DNA of 9,828 nt from JAIEPW01 sp964406035 (lineage in GTDB: Bacteria; Acidobacteriota; Terriglobia; Bryobacterales; Bryobacteraceae): contig CAYOQB010000183.1 in assembly GCA_964406035.1 (NCBI GenBank), positions 1 through 9,828 on the forward strand, in the 5' to 3' direction. The position numbers and the translations under genes are program-made. The notes below the pieces were generated by a model, which was given only the letters and a program-made list of their open reading frames with translations, ran no database searches and was not told the DNA's origin. Shown here in pieces: positions 4,816 to 9,828 of this stretch (position 1 is its first letter; each line of letters opens with the position of its first letter).

Positions 4816-6057
4816 ATGGCAGAAACCAAGAACGTCCTTCGTCCACCGACGGAGGTGCTGACGCGCGGCTTTGATCCCAGCTTGTCGGTTGGATCGGCGC
4901 GCCCCGCGGTATTCCGAAGCTCGACCTACGTATTCTCCAGTCCGGAAGCGGCGGAGCGCGCATTCGATCTGATGGCGGGCCGGGCGCAACTGGCGGCCGA
5001 CGAGCAGGTGGACCTGGTTTATTCGCGGTTCAACCATCCCAACTCGCAGATATTAGAAGAGCAGATTGTGCCGCTGGAAACCGGCGCGACCTCGGCTTTG
5101 GTGTTCAACACCGGCATGTCGGCGATCATGGCGGCGCTGATGGCGTACCTGAAGCCGGGACAGAGCGTGGTGTTCACGGTGCCGATTTACGGCGGAACCC
5201 AAAAGCTGATCCAGACGTTCCTGGAACCGTGGGGCGTGAAGGGTATTCCGGTGATGGCCGGGCAGACGGAGGCGATCGCGGAAACGATTCGCAACGCGCC
5301 GAACCTGGGCGTGGTGCTGATCGAGACTCCGGCCAATCCCACCGTGATCATGACCGACATCCGCAAGGCTGTGGACGCGGTCACCGAGCGCGGCGGGGAT
5401 CGGCCGATGGTGATGGTCGACAACACCATGATGGGCCCGGCGTTCCAGCACCCGCTGATGTTGGGGGCGGACATCGTGCTCTATTCCGCCACCAAGTATC
5501 TTTCCGGTTTCAGCGATCTGCTGGGCGGGTTCGCGCTGGCGGCTGACGCGGACCTGATGAAGAAAATGCGATCCTTGCGGAGCCTGTTCGGGACGATTCT
5601 GCAGCCGGATGAATGCTGGATGCTGGACCAGCGCCTGCCCACGGTGCATTTGCGCATGAACAAGCAATCGAAGAACGCGCAGCGAATCGCGGAGCGGCTG
5701 GTGCGGCATCCGAAGGTGAAGCGCATTCTGTATCCGACGCTGTTCGAAGACGCGGAGCAGATCCGGATTCGTTTGGCGCAGTGCGACTATCCGGGAGCGA
5801 TGTTCACACTGGAATTGAAGGGCGGCAAGGCGGCGGCGTTCGATTTTCTGCGAAACATCCGCATCGCTCGGAACGCGGTGTCGCTGGGCGGCGTGGAGAC
5901 GCTGATCTGCCATCCGAAGACGACCACGCATTCCGGGTTTTCGGATGCGGAGTTCGCCGCGGCGGGAATCAACGATTCGCAGGTGCGGGTTTCGGTGGGT
6001 ATCGAAGACTGGCGGGACTTGTTGTCGGACTTCGAGCAGGCGCTGGAGGCGGTTTGA
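4816..6057 (+). CDS. Cys/Met metabolism PLP-dependent enzyme (methionine gamma-lyase / cystathionine gamma-synthase family)
   Basis: Encodes 413 aa, typical for the trans-sulfuration family (fold type I). Visible residues: YSRFNHPN (69-76, phosphate-binding Tyr and Arg), NTGMSAI (98-104), YGGT (125-128, active-site Tyr125), ETPANP (170-175), VDNT with cofactor Asp202, SATK with Schiff-base Lys227, SLGGVETLICHP (356-367) and RVSVGIED (391-398, substrate carboxylate Arg391). The Cys of the classic methionine gamma-lyase YGC motif is Gly127 here, so lyase specificity is not assured; cystathionine gamma-synthase/lyase or a sulfhydrylase is possible. ATG 4816 is chosen because GGAG (4804-4807) lies 8 nt upstream; the frame is open further 5' but begins unlike the family. 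It overlaps the next gene at TTGA. Cytoplasmic. Confidence 0.88.
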   Translation: MAETKNVLRPPTEVLTRGFDPSLSVGSARPAVFRSSTYVFSSPEAAERAFDLMAGRAQLAADEQVDLVYSRFNHPNSQILEEQIVPLETGATSALVFNTGMSAIMAALMAYLKPGQSVVFTVPIYGGTQKLIQTFLEPWGVKGIPVMAGQTEAIAETIRNAPNLGVVLIETPANPTVIMTDIRKAVDAVTERGGDRPMVMVDNTMMGPAFQHPLMLGADIVLYSATKYLSGFSDLLGGFALAADADLMKKMRSLRSLFGTILQPDECWMLDQRLPTVHLRMNKQSKNAQRIAERLVRHPKVKRILYPTLFEDAEQIRIRLAQCDYPGAMFTLELKGGKAAAFDFLRNIRIARNAVSLGGVETLICHPKTTTHSGFSDAEFAAAGINDSQVRVSVGIEDWRDLLSDFEQALEAV

Positions 6058-6413
6058 GCGGACGGCGGCGGCGGCGCCACTGGATCGCCGTTGTGGTGGG
6101 GTTGATCCTGTTCGCGGGACGCCTGCGCAGCCTGGTTGCGGCGCATCCCGATGCCTGGCTTGTGGCCGTGGCGGATGCATTGCTGGTGGGCGCAGCCGCG
6201 GCTGGGCTGCTGGCGCTCCCGCGTCCGGCCTGGACTCGGTCGATGGTGTGGCTGGTGCTGTTCGGCGGCCTGGTGATTCTCCTTCTGATCGCGGTACTCA
6301 ACCTCCTGGTCTGGCGGTACTCTGAGGAATCGGCGCTGGCTGGAACGCTGGTGCTGACCTTGTTGTGCGCTATTCCCGCATATAAGGCGTGGAAGAACGA
6401 GCTTGCCTTGTGA
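6054..6413 (+). CDS. Small integral membrane protein, paralogue 1
   Basis: Encodes 119 aa from TTG 6054, which overlaps the upstream TGA (6055-6057) as TTGA and follows GGAGG (6045-6049). The N-terminus is strongly basic (SGRRRRRHW), then about four hydrophobic segments at 10-23, 36-55, 64-87 and 95-109. Positive-inside reasoning puts the N-terminus in the cytoplasm. It aligns with the next protein along its whole length: HPDAWLVAVADALLVGAAAAG matches HPGQTLLASVDAVLLGAAAGG, and VWRYSEESALAG matches LWSYSEDFGLAG. Family not recognised. Tight coupling to the PLP enzyme suggests a related job, perhaps export or anchoring, but this is inference. Confidence 0.68.
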   Translation: MSGRRRRRHWIAVVVGLILFAGRLRSLVAAHPDAWLVAVADALLVGAAAAGLLALPRPAWTRSMVWLVLFGGLVILLLIAVLNLLVWRYSEESALAGTLVLTLLCAIPAYKAWKNELAL

Positions 6414-6760
6414 GGCTCCGGCACAAGGTTGCGGTTGGGTTGGCGGTGGCGGTGTTTGCGCTGCGGTTCTGGTATCACGCTTCGACGCATCCGGGCCAGA
6501 CGCTGCTCGCGAGCGTGGACGCGGTGCTTCTTGGAGCCGCGGCGGGCGGGTTCTGCCTGCTGCCGATGGTGAGCGTGAAGGGCGCCGCGCTGTGGGCGAT
6601 CATGGGCGGGTTGGGGGCGATGTTGTTCCTCAGCCGGGTCTTGGATGCTTTGTTGTGGAGCTATTCGGAAGACTTTGGGCTGGCCGGGAGCTTCATGGTG
6701 ATGCTGATTTTCGGCGCGCCGTCGGTGCTGATGTGGCGGAGCGGACGGAAGCGGCTGTAA
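6410..6760 (+). CDS. Small integral membrane protein, paralogue 2
   Basis: Encodes 116 aa from GTG 6410, which overlaps the previous TGA (6411-6413) as GTGA. An in-frame GTG at 6389 would add 7 residues, but the shorter start aligns better with paralogue 1. The basic N-terminus (RLRHK) is followed by hydrophobic segments at about 7-21, 31-52, 58-76 and 91-107. The conserved core WSYSEDFGLAG (83-93) lies in the loop before the last segment. This looks like a tandem gene duplication with considerable divergence. Function unknown; the two products may form a heteromer. A 7-bp hairpin follows the stop. Confidence 0.68.
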   Translation: MRLRHKVAVGLAVAVFALRFWYHASTHPGQTLLASVDAVLLGAAAGGFCLLPMVSVKGAALWAIMGGLGAMLFLSRVLDALLWSYSEDFGLAGSFMVMLIFGAPSVLMWRSGRKRL

Positions 6761-6763
6761 CCG

Positions 6764-6785
6764 CGATCTGCCCATTTTCAGATCG
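6764..6785 (+). terminator. Short hairpin after the membrane-protein pair
   Basis: cgatctg (6764-6770) pairs with cagatcg (6779-6785) around an 8-nt loop, starting 4 nt after the stop of paralogue 2. There is no downstream T-run, so it is at best a weak or factor-dependent end signal, or an mRNA 3' stabiliser. Confidence 0.3.
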
Positions 6786-6794
6786 AAGAGCGCG

Positions 6795-6825
6795 TTGTGA
6801 ATTCCTCCATTTACAGCAGTATGAT
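6795..6825 (+). promoter_or_regulatory. Candidate promoter for the triple-repeat protein operon
   Basis: TTGTGA (6795-6800) and TATGAT (6820-6825) are 19 nt apart. The -10 is close to consensus. Initiation around 6832 would leave only about 6 nt before ATG 6838, and there is no Shine-Dalgarno there, which fits a nearly leaderless transcript. Confidence 0.35.
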
Positions 6826-6837
6826 ACACTCCATCCA

Positions 6838-7383
6838 ATGAAAAGTTTCCTATTCGTCCTGCTGTTGCCGGTTATCTCACTTTCAGCCGACTTCGATTAT
6901 CGAGTTCTTGCTACTTCAAAGACCTCCACTATGGAGAAGGAGATGAACGAGGCCGCTGAGGCAGGATTCTCCTTCGCAAGCGTCATGGGCGGCTCATCCG
7001 CATTTGGCGGAAAAGAAGTGATTGTTGTGATGGTCAAAGACCTCAAGACCGCTGCTGCAAAACGGCGCTACAAGTTGCTGGCCACCTCCAAAACCTCAAC
7101 GATGCAGAAGGAGCTGCAGGAAGCCGGCGACGAAGGGTTCGCATACAAGGGGCAAACTATCTTCAACTCGTTGGTCGGCGGCCGGGAGGTCAGTGTCATT
7201 CTTGAGCGCGACAGTTCAAAGGCTGAACGCATCGACTATCGATTGTTGGCTACCACTAAGACGTCGACTATGCAGAAGGAGCTGAGGGAGGCGGGCGAAC
7301 AGGGCTACGAAGTTCTCGGAATGACTGTAAACGGCACTGCTTTCGGCGGCTCGGAAGTCGTCTGTATTCTGGCAAAACGATGA
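6838..7383 (+). CDS. Exported protein made of three internal repeats, unknown function
   Basis: Encodes 181 aa. Residues 1-17 (MKSFLFVLLLPVISLSA) are a signal peptide with a probable cut after LSA, so the protein is exported. The mature chain is three copies of a 48-57 aa unit starting at Y21, Y78 and Y134. Each opens with YR(V/L)LAT(S/T)KTSTM, continues (E/Q)KE(M/L)xEAxxxG(F/Y), and closes with a FGG/VGG turn and a hydrophobic strand (KEVIVVMVKD, REVSVILERD, SEVVCILAKR). The pattern strand-helix-strand resembles small DUF4177-like folds, but I cannot claim membership. No catalytic residues stand out. The last base of the coding frame overlaps the next start (ATGA), so the pair is probably made together. 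Confidence 0.75.
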   Translation: MKSFLFVLLLPVISLSADFDYRVLATSKTSTMEKEMNEAAEAGFSFASVMGGSSAFGGKEVIVVMVKDLKTAAAKRRYKLLATSKTSTMQKELQEAGDEGFAYKGQTIFNSLVGGREVSVILERDSSKAERIDYRLLATTKTSTMQKELREAGEQGYEVLGMTVNGTAFGGSEVVCILAKR

Positions 7384-7946
7384 TTGCATCCGCCGCTCTG
7401 CTTCTGCTGATCCAGCAGGAACCTGTCGCAATCCCCAAGCTGACCGAAGGTCAAGCTGCACGCGTCCTGGCGGCACATCGAAAAACCGGCCGCGTTGGCA
7501 AGGTGATGAACATGAGAGGTCTTCACACAGAACGCAGCTTCAACTACAAGCTTCGTGTCACCTGGATTAGCCCGGAGTGCCGTGCCGCGAACGCGCGAAT
7601 CGAACAACTGCGCCGGGGCCTGGACGATGTGAAGACGGCAGCTATGCTGAAGTCCGAATTTGGGCCATTCGTCTTTCTTGTGGAGCTTGATCCCAGGGAA
7701 GGGTCAGGTGTCATACCAAAGGATTGGTCGGTCCACTTGAAACCGGCGGCTGGAGATTCAGTCGAAGGCCGTGTGGTGGATTTAGGGGACAACCCGGTAT
7801 TTCAAGGAGTTCGTCCACGAGATTACGACTACGATCAATTTTGGATCTATTTCGACACCAACGACCAACTACGGCCCGAGTCGCGAAGCTTTGAAGTTAC
7901 AGTTAGGATCTATAACGACAAAGGACGAGTTCAGTTCGGCCGGTAA
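7380..7946 (+). CDS. Exported protein of unknown function, coupled to the triple-repeat protein
   Basis: Encodes 188 aa. ATG 7380 overlaps the preceding TGA (7381-7383). The first residues (MIASAALLLLIQQEPVA) form a short hydrophobic segment that could be a signal peptide, although it lacks positive charge at the N-terminus. The rest is soluble and mixed alpha/beta: a helical part with CRAANARIEQLRRGLDDV (67-84), a strand FGPFVFLVELDP (94-105), and a C-terminal half rich in Tyr, Asp and Phe (DYDYDQFWIYFDTND, 148-162). No family recognised. It ends 6 bp before the stop of the convergent TenA-like gene, with no terminator between. Confidence 0.65.
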   Translation: MIASAALLLLIQQEPVAIPKLTEGQAARVLAAHRKTGRVGKVMNMRGLHTERSFNYKLRVTWISPECRAANARIEQLRRGLDDVKTAAMLKSEFGPFVFLVELDPREGSGVIPKDWSVHLKPAAGDSVEGRVVDLGDNPVFQGVRPRDYDYDQFWIYFDTNDQLRPESRSFEVTVRIYNDKGRVQFGR

Positions 7947-7952
7947 GCGTAG

Positions 7953-8666
7953 CTACTCCGGCGACCACTTCTCCTCGCGCCACGCCATATCCCAAAACTG
8001 ATATTCGTAGCGCGACGAAATCACAAAGAGATCCTTGGCGGATCCGCGCACTGCTGCCGTAACCCGGTCTGCTTCCGTGTTCATCATGCGGAGCACCAGA
8101 TTCACAGTGTCCGCGTAGCTCTCGCCCGAATACTGGTCGATCCAGCGCTGATAATCCGCGTTCTTCGAGCCACGCTTCTTCAACTCCTTGCCGACTTCCC
8201 AATAGATCCAATAGCAGGGCAGCATGGCCGCCAGACCTTCGGCGAAGGACTTCCGCTCCACTGCCGCCAGCAGGTGATTCGTATACGCGTAGTTGGTGGG
8301 CATCATGCGATCCGCGCGTTTGCCCTTCAGCAGCGTCTCGTGCAGATCGCGCTCGCCTTTCAGCGCGTCGATCGCATGCTGATTCAGCGTCATCCGCCAG
8401 TCGTCACGCGGCGATCGCGAGGCCAGAACGCCCAGCGCCTGCGCGTATGCCGTCAGATACAGCGCATCCTGAGCGAGATAGAAATCGAAGCGGGCGCGCG
8501 GCAGCGTCCCATCCGACAAGCCGGTGAGAAAGGGATGACGCAGAGTCTTCTGGAAGATCGGCTCAATGGCTGACCACAGTTCATCGGTGAACCGCGCGTC
8601 GGAAGCGAGCAGCGGGCCGGCCGCCAATGCTAGAAAGCTGCGCCTGCTAAGCGAACACTCTCTCAA
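7953..8666 (-). CDS. TenA / thiaminase II-family protein with twin-arginine signal
   Basis: Encodes 237 aa. TenA enzymes hydrolyse aminopyrimidines or thiamin for vitamin B1 salvage. Expected residues are present: FYLAQDALYL (D67, Y70), YAYTNHLL (Y128), LPCYWIYWEVG (catalytic Cys151, Y155) and SRYEYQFWDMAW (Glu221), so the active site looks intact. Unusually, the N-terminus has a Tat-type signal, SRRSFLALAAGPLLA, before the TenA domain begins at about FTDELW; known TenA proteins are cytoplasmic. TTG 8666 is chosen because GGAGG (8679-8675) lies 8 nt upstream; an in-frame TTG at 8681 would itself overlap that site. The start overlaps the end of the DUF1501 gene by 20 nt, so translation is likely coupled. 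It could act on extracytoplasmic thiamin derivatives or on another substrate. Confidence 0.85.
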   Translation of the reverse strand: MRECSLSRRSFLALAAGPLLASDARFTDELWSAIEPIFQKTLRHPFLTGLSDGTLPRARFDFYLAQDALYLTAYAQALGVLASRSPRDDWRMTLNQHAIDALKGERDLHETLLKGKRADRMMPTNYAYTNHLLAAVERKSFAEGLAAMLPCYWIYWEVGKELKKRGSKNADYQRWIDQYSGESYADTVNLVLRMMNTEADRVTAAVRGSAKDLFVISSRYEYQFWDMAWREEKWSPE

Positions 8667-9828
8667 TGACCGTTCCTCCAAAATCCGTCAGCTTCTCGTG
8701 ACGTCCGTTGTGCAGATACCAAAGCTGGTTCTGATCCAGCCCAAGCGCTTGCAGGATGGTGGCATGGAAATCGCGCATGGAGTAGCGACTCTCCACGGCG
8801 CGCAGGCCGAAGTCGTCAGTAGCGCCGATCGCCTGTCCGCCTTTCACGCCACCGCCGGCGAACCACATGGTGAATCCATGCGGATTGTGATCGCGGCCGG
8901 TGCCCGATTCCGACATTGGTAATCGTCCGAACTCGCTGCCCCAGACGACCAGGGTGGAATCGAGCAGCCCGCGCGACTTCAGATCCGTCAGCAGCGCGGC
9001 CACCGGCTGATCGGTGTGGCCGCACATCTTTTCATGATTCGCCTTCAGTTCCTTGTGTGCGTCCCACTGCATGCTGAGCGGACCGCCGCCGGAGTAGACC
9101 TGGACGAAGCGAACGCCGCGCTCCACCATTCGCCGGGCCAGCAGGCAGCGAGCGCCGAAGTCCGCCGTGTGCTTCTGATCCAGACCGTACAGCTTCTTCG
9201 TTGCCTCGCTCTCCTGGTTCAGATCCACGGCCTCGGGAGCGTGCGTTTGCATCCGGAAGGCGAGCTCATAGGACGCGATCCGTGCCGCCATCTCCTCGTT
9301 GCCGCCCGCACCATCCATCTCATTCATTCGCTGCAGCAGATCCAACATGTTGCGCTGCCGCTCGGGCGTAGTTCGGGGATTCAGGTGCAGGATCGGGCTG
9401 GGCCCGCCGCGCAGCAGGGTGCCTTGATACACCGCGGGAAGAAATCCCGAGCCCCAGCAGGGCGTTCCCCCTTCCGGCGTACCCTCCGGCTGCGGCATCA
9501 CCACGTAAGCGGGAAGGTTGTCGCTCTGGCTGCCCAAGCCGTACGTGACCCACGACCCCATGCTGGGAAAGCCCATCAGGATCCGGCCCGTGTGCACCTG
9601 GTACATCGCCGGGGCATGCACGACGCTATCTGTGTAGAAGCTGCGTACGAAGCAAATGTCGTCCACGCACTTGGCCAGGTTCGGATACAACGTGGACACC
9701 GGCAGTCCGGCTTTGCCGTGCAGCGAGAACTCCCAGGGCGTGGACAGAATCGGTGTGGTGCCGTCGGTGAACTGGCTGCCGACCTTGCCCATGCTCTCGG
9801 GCAGCTTCTGCCCCTCGTATTTCTTCAG
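8647..9828 (-). CDS. DUF1501 domain protein, N-terminus outside window (partial)
   Basis: 393 residues are visible, ending at TAG 8649-8647. The frame is open to the window edge (LKKYEGQKLPES at the right end), so roughly 70-90 N-terminal residues are missing, usually including a Tat signal in this family. Typical DUF1501 features: VRSFYTDSVVHAPAMYQVHTG near the visible N-terminus, FPSMGSWVTYGLG, FGARCLLARRMVERGVRFVQV, WDAHKELKANHEKMC, LVVWGSEFGRLP, GRDHNPHGFTMWFAGGGVKGG and FHATILQALGLD. The family is related to the alkaline phosphatase/sulfatase fold; the Asp/His cluster in GRDHNPHG is the likely metal site. DUF1501 genes are common in Planctomycetota and Acidobacteriota, often beside DUF1549/DUF1553 genes, which would lie upstream, outside this window. 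Exact reaction unknown; probably extracytoplasmic. Confidence 0.92.
   Translation of the reverse strand: MKKYEGQKLPESMGKVGSQFTDGTTPILSTPWEFSLHGKAGLPVSTLYPNLAKCVDDICFVRSFYTDSVVHAPAMYQVHTGRILMGFPSMGSWVTYGLGSQSDNLPAYVVMPQPEGTPEGGTPCWGSGFLPAVYQGTLLRGGPSPILHLNPRTTPERQRNMLDLLQRMNEMDGAGGNEEMAARIASYELAFRMQTHAPEAVDLNQESEATKKLYGLDQKHTADFGARCLLARRMVERGVRFVQVYSGGGPLSMQWDAHKELKANHEKMCGHTDQPVAALLTDLKSRGLLDSTLVVWGSEFGRLPMSESGTGRDHNPHGFTMWFAGGGVKGGQAIGATDDFGLRAVESRYSMRDFHATILQALGLDQNQLWYLHNGRHEKLTDFGGTVIERVFA

Noticed and set aside
5053..6180. 375-aa minus-strand ORF opposite the PLP enzyme
   Set aside because: It is Arg/His/Gln-rich, matches no family, and is the antisense shadow of a well-supported enzyme gene in GC-rich DNA.
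5969..6838. 289-aa minus-strand ORF opposite the membrane protein pair
   Set aside because: Low-complexity His/Arg/Pro-rich translation; the plus strand carries coupled genes with transmembrane segments.
1..9828. tRNA, rRNA and known riboswitch genes
   Set aside because: No cloverleaf-like or rRNA-like sequence and no recognisable riboswitch core was seen by eye; a covariance-model scan would be needed to exclude small RNAs.

Overview
The window is a high-GC bacterial segment with tightly packed genes, many start/stop overlaps and alternative GTG/TTG starts. A DUF1501 protein, a Tat-signal TenA, short palindromic repeats beside a REP-associated transposase remnant, and small exported proteins of unknown family suggest a soil-type Acidobacteriota (Bryobacterales/Solibacter-like). 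That assignment is inference; no rRNA or tRNA gene was seen to support it.

Layout. 1-930 holds little intact coding sequence: a possible C-terminal gene stub, a decayed minus-strand ORF, a 100-N assembly gap, and a 181-bp tandem duplication spanning the gap. 934-1656 is a class I SAM-dependent methyltransferase. 1657-2503 is a degenerate island: two near-identical 10-11 bp stem palindromes (REP-like) flank a frameshifted and deleted RAYT (Y1) transposase remnant, followed by the tail of an ORF that touches the next gene through TAATG.

2504-3783 carries aat (leucyl/phenylalanyl-tRNA-protein transferase) overlapping eutC (ethanolamine ammonia-lyase small subunit), then a lipoprotein with two Ig-like domains (3820-4416). 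A 72-aa putative DNA-binding protein (4403-4621, minus) converges on it. 4816-6760 is a coupled three-gene unit: a Cys/Met-metabolism PLP enzyme, then two small paralogous membrane proteins whose starts overlap the preceding stops. 6838-7946 is a two-gene unit: an exported protein of three internal repeats, and an exported protein of unknown family joined by ATGA. 7953-9828 (minus) is the 3' part of a DUF1501 gene overlapping a TenA/thiaminase II-like gene with a twin-arginine signal.

There is no single pathway. The points of most interest are the Tat-exported TenA coupled to DUF1501, the triple-repeat exported protein and its partner, the PLP enzyme plus duplicated membrane pair, and the REP/RAYT relic beside an assembly-collapsed tandem repeat.
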